In this document: positions 16,469 to 25,064 of the stretch, piece after piece
Numbering within the stretch: the first letter of the stretch is position 1
Layout of the letters: every line of letters begins with the position of its first letter
Assembly (NCBI GenBank): GCA_963787645.1
Contig: CAWBDS010000009.1
Span: 310,001-374,000 of the forward strand
Length of the DNA: 64,000 bases
DNA from: Palsa-504 sp963787645
GTDB lineage: Bacteria; Actinomycetota; Actinomycetes; Streptosporangiales; Streptosporangiaceae
Reading direction: 5' to 3'
Translations under genes and position numbers: made by a program
The notes under the pieces: generated by a model
Told to the model about the DNA's origin: nothing
What the model saw: only the letters and a program-made list of their open reading frames with translations
The model's database searches: none

Positions 16469-17677
16469 TCAGGGGGAGCGGAGCGTGCGCAGGCTGATGG
16501 TGACGGGCATGGCGCGCAGCTCGGCCAGGACGGCCTCGCTGTACTCCGAGCCGATGTCGGTCAGCACGTAGCCGAGCTCGTCGCGGGTGCGCAGCAGCTG
16601 GCCTTCCACGTTGACGCCGTGCTGGGCGAGCACCCCGTTGATCGCGGCCAGCACGCCGGGGACGTTGCGGTGCAGGTGCACCAGCCGGTGCGCGCCGCTG
16701 GTGGCGCCGAGGGCGATCTCGGGCAGGTTGACGCTGAGCGAGGTGGCGCCGGAGGCCAGGTAGTCGGCCAGCTTGCCGGCCACGAACTCCCCGATGTCCT
16801 GCTGGGCCTCCTCGGTCGAGCCGCCGATGTGCGGGGTGAGGATGACGTTGGGCAGCCCGCGCAGCTGGGAGACGAACTCGTCGCCCCGGCCCTTCGGCTC
16901 GTCCGGGAACACGTCGATGGCCGCCCCGGCGATGTGCCCGGAGGCGATGTTGCGGCGCAGCGCGGCGTGGTCCACCACGAAGCCGCGGGACAGGTTGAGG
17001 AACAGCGACCGCGGCCGCATCAGGGCGAACTCGGCCTCGCCGAAGAAGCCGCGGTTGCCGTCGCGCCCGTCCACGTGCAAGGTGACGGTCTCCACCGACT
17101 CGAGCAGCTCGCCCAGGGTGGAGCAGCGCCGCGCGTTGCCGAGGGCCAGCTTGTCGGCCACGTCGTAGAAGAACACGGACATGCCCAGGTTCTCGGCCAG
17201 CACCGACAGCTGGGTGCCGATGTTGCCGTAGCCGACGATGCCGAGCTTGCGGCCGCGGACCTCGTGGGCACCGGCCGCCGACTTGTCCCACTCCCCCGCG
17301 TGCATCTGGGTGTTCTTCTCCGGCAGCCGCCGGGCCATGGCGATGATCTCGGCCAGCGCCAGCTCGACCACGCTGCGCGTGTTGGAGAACGGGGCGTTGA
17401 ACACCGCGATCCCGCGCCGGCTCGCCGCGGCCAGGTCGATCTGGTTGACGCCGATGCAGAACGCGCCGATCGCGACCAGGTCGGGTGCGGCGTCCAGCAC
17501 CCGCGCGGTGATCTGGGTCCCCGACCTGATGCCGAGCAGCCGCACCCCGCGCAGGGCGCCGATGAGCTCGTCCTCGCCGAGCGCGCGCGGCAGCGTGGAG
17601 ACCTCGTAACCTTCCTTGGCCAGCCGCGCCGACGCGTCGGGGTGGATGTTCTCAAGCAGCAATGCCCTCGTGGTCAT
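16469..17677 (-). CDS. serA: D-3-phosphoglycerate dehydrogenase with C-terminal ACT domain
   Basis: 402 residues, the short bacterial type. Substrate-domain and Rossmann domain of D-2-hydroxyacid dehydrogenases: GIRSGTQITARVLDAAP, GIVGYGNIGTQLSVLAENLG (NAD motif), NLSRGFVVDHAAL, catalytic His in LTPHIGGSTEEAQQDIG. The ACT domain (about 330–395: RLVHLHRNVPGVLAAINGVL) binds serine as feedback inhibitor in this class. First step of phosphorylated serine synthesis. ATG 17677 has GGAG four bases upstream. Confidence 0.95.
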   Translation of the reverse strand: MTTRALLLENIHPDASARLAKEGYEVSTLPRALGEDELIGALRGVRLLGIRSGTQITARVLDAAPDLVAIGAFCIGVNQIDLAAASRRGIAVFNAPFSNTRSVVELALAEIIAMARRLPEKNTQMHAGEWDKSAAGAHEVRGRKLGIVGYGNIGTQLSVLAENLGMSVFFYDVADKLALGNARRCSTLGELLESVETVTLHVDGRDGNRGFFGEAEFALMRPRSLFLNLSRGFVVDHAALRRNIASGHIAGAAIDVFPDEPKGRGDEFVSQLRGLPNVILTPHIGGSTEEAQQDIGEFVAGKLADYLASGATSLSVNLPEIALGATSGAHRLVHLHRNVPGVLAAINGVLAQHGVNVEGQLLRTRDELGYVLTDIGSEYSEAVLAELRAMPVTISLRTLRSP

Positions 17678-17716
17678 AAGCTCCGCGCACTCCCCCAGGT
17701 CCGTTGGCTCGGCTCT

Positions 17717-17786
17717 TTCTTTATACCGAACGGTCCGGGGTGCCTGTCTCCTTCTTTACACCGAACGGTCCGGGGTGCCTGCCTCC
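17717..17786. repeat. 35-bp tandem duplication across the stop codon of the SARP gene
   Basis: Copies 17717–17751 and 17752–17786 differ at only two positions. The stop codon of the minus-strand regulator (17756–17758) lies at the edge of the copy that is coding; the other copy is entirely in the gap to serA. Because 35 is not divisible by three, the extra copy could not be read in frame. Confidence 0.92.
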
Positions 17787-20665
17787 GCGTCCAGGTCGTT
17801 GAGCTTGCCGTGTATGACGTCGGCCAGCGGGTGCGGCAGGGCGTCAAGGATGGCGGCCGCCTGCAGGTAGTGGGAGCGCGCCGCGGCCGGGTCACCGCGC
17901 CGGAGCAGGACGTCGCCCACCCCGGCCAGCGACTGGCCCTCGCCGAACGGCGCACCGATCTCGCGGTAGGCCTCGATGGCCTGCTCATAGTGGGCCCGGG
18001 CCTGGTCCAGGTCGCCCAGGTGCAGGTACACGTAGCCGAGGCTGTCCAGGGTGTCGGCCGCACCGCCCCGGTGACCCGATTCGCGGTGCAGGCTCAGCGC
18101 CCGCTGGCAGTGGGTCAGCGCGTTGTCGTACTGGCCTAGGTGCGCGTAGAGCCAGCCGACGCCGTTCTCCAGCGTGGCCTGGGTCCACCAGTGCCCGGCG
18201 GCCTTGAGCATCCGCAGCGCGTCCAGCGCGACGGCCAGCGCTTCCTCGTAGCGCTCCTGCTTCTCCAGCATGCCGGCCAGGCCGTTGAGGACCACCGCCT
18301 CGTTGGCCCGGTCGCCCAGTTCCCGGAACATGTCCAGCGCGCGGCGGAAGTTCGGCTCAGCCGACTGGTAGTCGCTCATCTGCAGCTGGGCGTGACCCAG
18401 CAGGTGGTGCGCGTGGGCCAGGGCGAGCGTGTCGCCCAGGCGCTGCGCGGCGGCCAGCGCGGTGCGCTGGCTGGCCGCATACGAGCGCCACCGGCCGCGC
18501 CGGTGGAAGAACGGGCCGAGGGTCCAGGGGATCTGCCAGGCGTGGGTGTCGAAGCCGTTGGCGCTGGCGTACTCGGTCAGCGTGAGCAGCACCGGGGCCT
18601 CCGCGTCGAACCAGGCCATGGCCTGGTCCTTGTCGGCCATCTCGGCGGGCAGCACGCCGGGCTGCGGCGCGGTCAGCCGCAGCGGCGACCGGAACGGGCT
18701 GAACCGCTGCGCGGCCGCCATCGCCGTGTGCAGGTAATGATCGAGCATCCGGCCCACGGCCGCCGCGCGCTCGTCGGCCGGGTCAAGCCGCTCGGCCTGG
18801 TCGGCCGCGTAAACCCGCAGCAGGTCGTGGAACGTGAAGCGGCCGGGCAGATGCTCGGCGGCCATGTGGCTCCGGGTGAGCTCGCGCAGCGCGGTGCGGG
18901 CCTCGGCCCGGGAGATCGCGGCCAGGCTGGCCGCCGCCGACAGCGAGACGTCCGGGCCCGGGTGCACCCCGAGCAGGCGGAACATCCGCGCGGCGGCCGG
19001 GCTGAGCTGGTCGTAGGACCACGAGAGCACGGCCCGCACGTCGGTGGCCGCGTCGTCTTCCTCCAGCGCGTCGAGCCGGTTCCGAGCGTCGCGCAGTTCG
19101 GTGGCCAGCGGGGCCAGCGGCCGCTTGGCCCGGCCGCCGGCGGCCCGGCCGACCGCGATGGACAAGGCCAGCGGGAGCCCCGCGCAGGCCTTGATGATCT
19201 CCTGCGCCGCGGCCGGCTCGGCGGCGACGCGCTCCCGGCCCAGCCGGCGGCCCAGCATCTCGTGCGCTTCGGTCTCGCTGAGCACGTCAAGGTCGACGAG
19301 CGTGGCCCCGTCGGCGGCCACCAGGCCGGTCAGCTGGCTGCGGCTGGTCACCACGACCAGGCAGTCCGGTGAGCCGGGCAGCAGCGACCGGACCTGAGCA
19401 GCGTTGCTCGCGTTGTCCAGCACGACCAGGATCCGCTTGCCGTCGGCCAGGCTGCGGAACAGGGCGGCCCGCTCCTCGGCGCTCGCGGTGAGCCGGTGCG
19501 GCGGCATGCCGAAGGAGACCAGCAGCAGGCCCAGTGCCTCGATCGGCTCCATGGGCGGCCGGCCCGGATCGCGTCCGCGCAGGTTGACGTACAGCTGCCC
19601 GTCGGGGAAGTGCTTGGCCACCTGGTGCCCGAAGCGAATGGCCAGCGCGGTCTTGCCCACCCCGGCGGTGCCCGAGATGACCGCCACCGGCACCGACTCC
19701 TCGGCCCGGACCGACGGTAGCAGGGCGTGCAGGGCGCGGAGCTCGTCGTGGCGGCCGGAGAAACCCTGGGCGTCCAGCGGCAGCTGAGCCGGGACCGGAA
19801 CGCCGAGCGCCACCGCGGGCCGATCGGCTTCGCGCGCGGCGGCCGGGCGGTGCGGCGAGGCCGAACGCCCGGCCGGCGCCGGGTCCTGGCCCGAGGCCTG
19901 GTGCAGCGCGGGATCACCGGTCAGTACCTGCTGGTGAATCCGGGACAGTTCGGCCCCGGGATCGATGCCGAGCTCCTCGGCCAGCACCCGCTGCCCGTCG
20001 GCGAAGACGCGCAGCGCCTCGGCGTGCCGCCCGCCGCGGTACAGCGCGATCATCAGCAGCCCGCGCATGCGCTCGCGCAGCGGATGATCGGCCACCAGGG
20101 CGGTCAGGTCGGGGACGACCTCCTCGTGGCGGTCCAGCGCGAGCAGGACGTCGGCCCGTTCCTCGGCGGCACCCGAGCGCAGCTCGGCCAGGCGGATCCG
20201 TTCGGTCTCCGCGAACGGGCCCGGCACTCCGGCGAACGCGACCCCGCGCCACAGCCCGAGCGCGCCCTCCAGCGCGTCGACGGCGCCGGCCGGGTCCCCG
20301 TTCTTGCGCAGCTGCCGGGCCCGGGCCAGCTGCTGCTCGAAGGCGACCGCGTCGGGCTGGCCCGGCACCAGGTGCAGGACGTACCCGGCCCCGGAGGAGA
20401 CCAGCACCCGACCCGGCCCGCGGACCGACCTGGTGGGTTCGATGATGCGGCGCAGCCCGGCCACATAGGTATAGATGCCACCCTCGGCGCTGGCCGGCGG
20501 GTCCTGGCCCCAGACCGCGTCGACCAGCTCGCCCCGGGAGATCACCCGGTTGGCCCGCATGGCCAAGATGCCGAGCACGGCCTGCTGCCGTGGCTGGCCC
20601 ACGCGCAGTTCCTCGTGGCCGTACCAAGCCGTGACCGGACCGAGCACGCCAACGCGCAATACCAC
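17756..20665 (-). CDS. AfsR/SARP-family regulator with BTAD, NB-ARC and TPR domains
   Basis: 969 residues from GTG 20665. Order: OmpR-type winged helix (1–100: VGVLGPVTAWYG, RQQAVLGILAMRANRVISRG), bacterial transcriptional activation domain BTAD (about 105–260), an Ala/Pro-rich linker, NB-ARC ATPase (about 320–600; Walker A SGTAGVGKTALAIRFG, Walker B RILVVLDNA, GxP-like GLPLALSI), and C-terminal TPRs (about 720–950). An AfsR-like pleiotropic activator of secondary metabolism is the usual role; its target is not evident here. An in-frame start further upstream (20722) encodes a Cys/Trp-rich extension unlike the family. Confidence 0.93.
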   Translation of the reverse strand: MVLRVGVLGPVTAWYGHEELRVGQPRQQAVLGILAMRANRVISRGELVDAVWGQDPPASAEGGIYTYVAGLRRIIEPTRSVRGPGRVLVSSGAGYVLHLVPGQPDAVAFEQQLARARQLRKNGDPAGAVDALEGALGLWRGVAFAGVPGPFAETERIRLAELRSGAAEERADVLLALDRHEEVVPDLTALVADHPLRERMRGLLMIALYRGGRHAEALRVFADGQRVLAEELGIDPGAELSRIHQQVLTGDPALHQASGQDPAPAGRSASPHRPAAAREADRPAVALGVPVPAQLPLDAQGFSGRHDELRALHALLPSVRAEESVPVAVISGTAGVGKTALAIRFGHQVAKHFPDGQLYVNLRGRDPGRPPMEPIEALGLLLVSFGMPPHRLTASAEERAALFRSLADGKRILVVLDNASNAAQVRSLLPGSPDCLVVVTSRSQLTGLVAADGATLVDLDVLSETEAHEMLGRRLGRERVAAEPAAAQEIIKACAGLPLALSIAVGRAAGGRAKRPLAPLATELRDARNRLDALEEDDAATDVRAVLSWSYDQLSPAAARMFRLLGVHPGPDVSLSAAASLAAISRAEARTALRELTRSHMAAEHLPGRFTFHDLLRVYAADQAERLDPADERAAAVGRMLDHYLHTAMAAAQRFSPFRSPLRLTAPQPGVLPAEMADKDQAMAWFDAEAPVLLTLTEYASANGFDTHAWQIPWTLGPFFHRRGRWRSYAASQRTALAAAQRLGDTLALAHAHHLLGHAQLQMSDYQSAEPNFRRALDMFRELGDRANEAVVLNGLAGMLEKQERYEEALAVALDALRMLKAAGHWWTQATLENGVGWLYAHLGQYDNALTHCQRALSLHRESGHRGGAADTLDSLGYVYLHLGDLDQARAHYEQAIEAYREIGAPFGEGQSLAGVGDVLLRRGDPAAARSHYLQAAAILDALPHPLADVIHGKLNDLDAEAGTPDRSV

Positions 20666-21014
20666 GGTTCGCTGACCTTCTGTTCTACAGCCCGCCCATT
20701 CGCACCCGCACGCTGCTCCCACCCCGGCAGAAGCGTCTGGTTAAAGATTAACAGTGATTTGCGCCGGTCCTGTAGAAAAAATCTAGATCGCCTAGAGACA
20801 GCCGGTAAATAGTTGGTGCGCGCAGTGTGTAGGGACTTACGCGCTGCTGCCGCTCGGCGGCACGGGGGAGGTCAAGAGATGACGGCCAGGGACGCGGAAA
20901 CCAGGCCCTGAATCTCCGGGCACCTGTGTGACCCGGAGTGACCGACCCGCACGGCACCCCAAGGTACCGCTTCTTACACAGTAAATGCCAGCTCAGACGG
21001 CAGGCATCCGAGCG
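20666..21014. other. Structured non-coding stretch with a 10-codon ORF
   Basis: No conserved gene. The region before 20860 is AT-richer and holds TCTAGATCGCCTAGA (5-bp arms). A strong ribosome site GGGGGAGG (20864–20871) is followed at 20879–20911 by a 10-codon frame (MTARDAETRP) and immediately by a hairpin CTCCGGG/CCCGGAG (20914–20938). The terminator at 21015 closes the unit. It could be a leader peptide, a small RNA or a vestige. Confidence 0.4.
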
Positions 21015-21059
21015 CGAGACCCCCCAGCTACCCCCTCACTACCTAGCTGGGGGGTCTCG
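21015..21059 (+). terminator. Strong hairpin terminator
   Basis: Perfect 16-bp arms (21015–21030 and 21044–21059) with a 13-nt loop. No large gene ends just before it on the plus strand, so it would terminate the short upstream unit; it is symmetric enough to act in both directions. Confidence 0.75.
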
Positions 21060-21127
21060 TCCTGTCCGAGCCCTCCGGCACCTAGCGACATCGGAGGCGC
21101 GAGCGGAGTGAAACTGGCCATCCACCA

Positions 21128-21169
21128 CACCCAAGGGTGGTGGAACCCGGGTTCCACCACCCTTGGGTG
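21128..21169. repeat. 42-bp perfect palindrome
   Basis: 21-bp arms meet without spacer at 21148/21149. The left arm begins CACCCAAGGGTGGTGGAACC. It can form a cruciform, or an RNA hairpin in the leader of the DUF929 gene 160 bp downstream. Preceding bases (CCACCAC at 21122–21128) allow an alternative shorter hairpin with GTGGTGG of the left arm. Confidence 0.95.
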
Positions 21170-21330
21170 CGCCTGGGAAATGGGGCGGGGCGGCTGGTTA
21201 GCCGAAGAGTTCCTGGCGGATGCCTGATGGTTAGCTCTGAGTACCGGCGGCAGCGCGCACGAGGGCCGCGAACCGCCTACGATAGAGCGCGTTATCCGGG
21301 ATGACGCACACAGGGTTGGACGAAGCGAGC

Positions 21331-22272
21331 ATGGGCAAGGCAAGCAGAACCAAGGTTGAATCCACCCGGCGGGAGAAGATCGCCGCGCAGCGGGCCGCCG
21401 AGCGCCGGTCCGAGCAGCGCAGGCGGATCCTGCTCGCCGGCGGCAGCATTGTCGTCGTGCTGGCCGTCGTGCTGGTCTTCGTCATCGTCAAGCTGAACAG
21501 CAAGCCGCCGTCGGCCTCCTCGGCTCAGGGCCTGACCAACGGCCCGACCGGCTCGGCCCTGACCTCGGTGGTGAACAAGGTCACCTCGGTGCCCGCCAGC
21601 ACGCTGGACGCGGTCGGGAGCGGCAACGGCGCGGTCACCGGCAAGCCCACCACGATCAGCGGGTCGACGCTGACCTCGAACGGCAAGCCCGAGATGTTCT
21701 ACATGGGCGCCGAGTACTGCCCGTACTGCGCGGCCGAGCGGTGGGCGATGATCGTGGCGCTGAGCCGGTTCGGCACGTTCAAGAACCTGGCCACGGTGCA
21801 TTCCGCCGTCGAGAACGGGGGCGGTACCGCCGAGCCGGATCCGGACACGCCGACCTTCACGTTCCTGCACGCCACCTACACCAGCCAGTACCTGACGTTC
21901 ACGCCGCTGGAGATCCAGACCAACATCCCGGACCCGTCCACCGGGTCGTACACCCTGCTGCAGAAGCCCAGCGCGGCGCAGCAGGCCATCGTGACCAAGT
22001 ACGGCGGCGCGAACAGCCCGATCCCGTTCATCGACTTCGGCAACCACTACCTGATCTCCGGGGTCAGCTACGACCCGGCCGTGCTCGACGGGATGGGCGC
22101 GAACGGCTGGGCCACGATCGCCAGCGACCTGAGCAACCCGAGCAGCGCGGTGGCCCAGGCGGTCGACGGCACCGCGAACTACATCACCGCCGCGATCTGC
22201 AAGGGGCTGACCAACAACGCCCCGGCCAGCGCGTGCACCTCGACCGTTCAGTCCCTGGAGAGCCAGATCTAA
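21331..22272 (+). CDS. DUF929 membrane-anchored thioredoxin-like protein
   Basis: 313 residues from ATG 21331. A basic cytoplasmic N-terminus (SRTKVESTRREKIAAQRAAE) precedes one membrane helix (about 33–55); the rest faces outside. The active-site-like CPYC (Cys130, Cys133) in FYMGAEYCPYCAAERWAMIV is typical of DUF929 proteins, regarded as disulfide oxidoreductase-like. GxxPIPFIDFGNHY resembles the cis-Pro region. The next gene is a VKOR, the usual oxidase partner of DsbA-like proteins, so this is probably an extracytoplasmic thiol oxidase. An in-frame ATG at 21301 would add 10 residues but is less likely. Confidence 0.85.
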   Translation: MGKASRTKVESTRREKIAAQRAAERRSEQRRRILLAGGSIVVVLAVVLVFVIVKLNSKPPSASSAQGLTNGPTGSALTSVVNKVTSVPASTLDAVGSGNGAVTGKPTTISGSTLTSNGKPEMFYMGAEYCPYCAAERWAMIVALSRFGTFKNLATVHSAVENGGGTAEPDPDTPTFTFLHATYTSQYLTFTPLEIQTNIPDPSTGSYTLLQKPSAAQQAIVTKYGGANSPIPFIDFGNHYLISGVSYDPAVLDGMGANGWATIASDLSNPSSAVAQAVDGTANYITAAICKGLTNNAPASACTSTVQSLESQI

Positions 22273-22308
22273 GCTTGGCTTAGAACCTAGACCGGAGGCG
22301 AAGCCCGG

Positions 22309-23115
22309 ATGACAGCGTCAAAGTCGAGCCGCGCCCGGCAGGCTCGGGCCCAAGGGGTCCAGGCCCAGCGGAGCCAGGCCCGGAGCAGTGCCGCCACGAG
22401 CAGCGCCGCCACGAACAGCGCCGCCACGAACAGTGCCGCCACGAACAGCGCCACTAAGAACGGTGCCACTAAGAACGGTGCCACTAAGAACGGTGCCACT
22501 AAGAACGGTGCCGCCAAGGACGGGGCCGCTAGGGTCGGCACGCTGGTCAAGGCGGACAGCCCGGCGCGGGCGGTGGCCCCGCGGGGCGGCGGCGTGGACC
22601 GGCGCGGTGCGCGCGGGCCGGCCCGGGAGGCCAGCGCCGAACTGGAAACGCCGAGCACCACGACGGTCCCGCGGTGGTTCCAGCTGCTCACCTGGGGCCT
22701 GTCCCTGGCCGGGCTGGGCGTGTCGATCTACCTGACCATCGCGCACTACACCGACAAGCAACTGGCCGGCTGCGCGGAAACCGCCGTGGTCAACTGCACC
22801 AAGGTGACGACCAGCCCGCAGTCGATCGTGTTCGGCATCCCGGTGGCCGTGCTCGGGCTGGCCTTCTTCGTGGGCGCGGTGGCACTGATGAGCCCGTGGG
22901 CCTGGCGGATGGCCCGGCGCGAGGTGGCGCTGATCCGGATCGCGTCGCTGGTGGTCGGCATGGGCTTCGTGCTCTACCTGCTGTACGCCGAGCTGTTCAT
23001 CATCGGAGCCATCTGCCTGTACTGCACCAGCGTGCACGCGATCACGTTCCTGCTGTTCGTGCTGACCGCGTTCGCCGCGGCGGCCTGGGGACTGCCCAAG
23101 GCCCGGCGAAGCTAG
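22309..23115 (+). CDS. Vitamin K epoxide reductase (VKOR) family protein with repetitive N-terminus
   Basis: 268 residues. Residues 1–120 are a basic, low-complexity cytoplasmic tail containing tandem pentapeptides. The VKOR core (about 122–268) has four or five membrane helices, the loop cysteine pair in GCAETAVVNCTKV (Cys155, Cys163) and the quinone-proximal CLYC (Cys236, Cys239). Bacterial VKORs reoxidise DsbA-like proteins and pass electrons to quinone; the DUF929 protein just upstream is the likely partner. The gene lies 36 bp after it. Confidence 0.92.
   Translation: MTASKSSRARQARAQGVQAQRSQARSSAATSSAATNSAATNSAATNSATKNGATKNGATKNGATKNGAAKDGAARVGTLVKADSPARAVAPRGGGVDRRGARGPAREASAELETPSTTTVPRWFQLLTWGLSLAGLGVSIYLTIAHYTDKQLAGCAETAVVNCTKVTTSPQSIVFGIPVAVLGLAFFVGAVALMSPWAWRMARREVALIRIASLVVGMGFVLYLLYAELFIIGAICLYCTSVHAITFLLFVLTAFAAAAWGLPKARRS
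22384..22524 (+). repeat. Imperfect 15-bp tandem repeats in the VKOR N-terminus
   Basis: Two related arrays follow each other: four to five copies encoding (S/N)SAAT and four encoding ATKNG (unit ACTAAGAACGGTGCC, nearly identical). All copies keep the frame. Confidence 0.92.
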
Positions 23116-23234
23116 TTCAGCGCGGGGCAGGCTCCTCTCGGGGTCGAACCTCCAGGTCATTACATCTTCTTCATGTTGGGCTGGGTACCGGCCAGGCCGC
23201 AGCCGCGCGGGTTACGCTGAGGGCCGTGCCCGGC

Positions 23235-25064
23235 ATGAACTCAGGCCTGAGCCCGGCCGACCCCACGCTGGTCGCCGCGTTCAGGTCAGCGCTCCTGCAT
23301 CAGGGCGCGATCGCGCTGCTCATCGTGGTGTTCTTGGCCCTGGCGTGGGCGACCGCCCGGGCCTGGCGGCGCCCCGCACCGGACGCCCCGCCGCCGGTTC
23401 CCCGGGCGCGGGAGGCGCGCGGCCGCGCCGTGCTGCGGGTCGGGTTCGGGCTGATCTGGATCCTGGACGGGATCTTGCAGGCGCAGCCCAAGATGGCGGC
23501 CGGGCTGGCCTCGCAGGTCATCGCGCCGACCGCGGCCGCCTCGCCGGCCTGGGTGCGGCACCTGGTCAACTGGGGCGGCACCATCTGGTCCTACCACCCC
23601 ATCACCTCCGGCGCGGCCTCGGTGTGGATCCAGGTCGGGCTCGGCCTGTGGCTCATCGTCGCCAAGAGCGGGCCGTGGTCCCGGCTGGCCGGGCTGGCCA
23701 GCGTGGCCTGGGGACTGGTGGTGTGGGTGTTCGGGGAGTCGTTCGGCGGGATCTTCGCGCCCGGGCTGAGCTGGCTGACCGGGGCGCCCGGCGCGGTGCT
23801 GCTCTACGTGGTGGCCGGGGCGCTCATCGCGCTGCCCGAGGACGCCTGGCGTACCGCTCGCCTGGGCCGGCTGCTGCTGGGCGGGATCGGGCTGTTCTTC
23901 GTCGGCATGGCGGTGCTGCAGGCCTGGCCCGGCCGCGGGTACTGGGTGGGCACCAGAGGCGGACAGCCGGGCACCCTGGCGGCCATGGTCCAGAACATGT
24001 CCGCTACCCCGCAGCCGCACATCCTGTCCGCCCTGGTCGGCGACTTCGGCTCGTTCGCGGCGAGCAACGGCTTCGCGGTGAACCTGGTCGTGGTGATCGT
24101 GCTGGCCGCGCTGGGCGCGGCGTTCTTGTCGGGGCGTCCCCGGCTGGTCCGGTACGCGGTGTGGGCCGGGCTGGTGTTCTGCCTGGCCGACTGGGTGCTG
24201 GTCCAGGACTTCGGCTTCCTGGGCGGGCTGGGCACCGACCCGAACAGCATGATCCCGATGATCCTGCTGTTCGTCGCGGGTTACCTGGCGCTCACCCCGG
24301 CGCCGGAGCAGGCCCCGGCGGTCGCGGCCGAGGGGACCGGCGAGCGGGAGCGCGCCCCGTGGCGGCGAACTCTGCGGCCGCGGACGTTGGGCGGCACGGT
24401 GGCCCGGGCCAGCATCCAGTCGGTCGCGGCGCTGGCCGCACTGGGCGTCGTGGTACTCGGGGCGGCGCCCATGGCCGCCGCGGCCGCGAACCGGACCGCG
24501 GACCCGATCCTGGCCCTGGCCATCGCGGGCGACAGCGAGACGATGAACGTCCCGGCCCCGGCCTTCGACCTGACCGACCAGAACGGCCGGCCGGTCTCGC
24601 TGGCCAGCCTGCGCGGCAAGGTCGTGGTGATGACGTTCCTGGACCCGGTGTGCACCACCGACTGCCCGATCATCGGGGCCGAGTTCAAGCAGGCCGGGGT
24701 GCTGCTGGGGTCGGCGGACAGGAACGTGGAACTAGTCGCCATCGTGGCCAACCCGGTCTACCGCTCGGCCGCCTTCACCCAGGCCTTCGACCGGGAGGAA
24801 GGGCTGAACACCGTGCCGAACTGGCTCTACCTGACCGGTTCGCTCAGCCAGCTCAGCCAGGTCTGGCGGCAGTACGGGGTGACCGTGGAGAACCTGCCCG
24901 CGGGCGCGATGTCCGCGCACAACGACCTGGCCGTGGTCATCGACCGGGCCGGGCACATCCGCGACGAGGTGGGCGCCGACCCCGGGCCCGGCACGGCCAG
25001 CACCCAGTCCTCGTTCTCCGTGCTGCTCAGCCAGTACGCCCGCCAGGCCCTGAGGAGCTCTTAG
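23235..25064 (+). CDS. Fusion of a polytopic membrane domain with an SCO1/SenC copper chaperone
   Basis: 609 residues from ATG 23235 (GTG 23226 also possible). Residues about 1–430 contain roughly nine membrane helices, with characteristic stretches GFGLIWILDGILQAQPKM and WVFGESFGGIFAPGLSW. Residues about 440–609 form a thioredoxin-fold SCO domain: PAFDLTDQNGRPVSLASLRG, copper ligands CTTDC (Cys473, Cys477) and the distal His562 in SAHNDLAVVIDRAGH. SCO proteins deliver copper to the CuA site of cytochrome oxidase. The downstream lipoprotein gene overlaps its stop by one base and CtaG follows. Role of the membrane domain is unknown. Confidence 0.88.
   Translation: MNSGLSPADPTLVAAFRSALLHQGAIALLIVVFLALAWATARAWRRPAPDAPPPVPRAREARGRAVLRVGFGLIWILDGILQAQPKMAAGLASQVIAPTAAASPAWVRHLVNWGGTIWSYHPITSGAASVWIQVGLGLWLIVAKSGPWSRLAGLASVAWGLVVWVFGESFGGIFAPGLSWLTGAPGAVLLYVVAGALIALPEDAWRTARLGRLLLGGIGLFFVGMAVLQAWPGRGYWVGTRGGQPGTLAAMVQNMSATPQPHILSALVGDFGSFAASNGFAVNLVVVIVLAALGAAFLSGRPRLVRYAVWAGLVFCLADWVLVQDFGFLGGLGTDPNSMIPMILLFVAGYLALTPAPEQAPAVAAEGTGERERAPWRRTLRPRTLGGTVARASIQSVAALAALGVVVLGAAPMAAAAANRTADPILALAIAGDSETMNVPAPAFDLTDQNGRPVSLASLRGKVVVMTFLDPVCTTDCPIIGAEFKQAGVLLGSADRNVELVAIVANPVYRSAAFTQAFDREEGLNTVPNWLYLTGSLSQLSQVWRQYGVTVENLPAGAMSAHNDLAVVIDRAGHIRDEVGADPGPGTASTQSSFSVLLSQYARQALRSS

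Noticed and set aside
20748..20957. Small minus-strand gene upstream of the SARP regulator
   Set aside because: 69 codons without ribosome site or conserved features.
22384..22524. CRISPR-like array
   Set aside because: Short direct repeats without spacers, in frame in a coding region; no cas genes.
23345..25060. Upstream extension of the lipoprotein frame
   Set aside because: The frame is open for 1.7 kb before 25064, but it is Arg/Gly-rich shadow of the SCO fusion; a ribosome site and signal peptide mark the true start at 25064.
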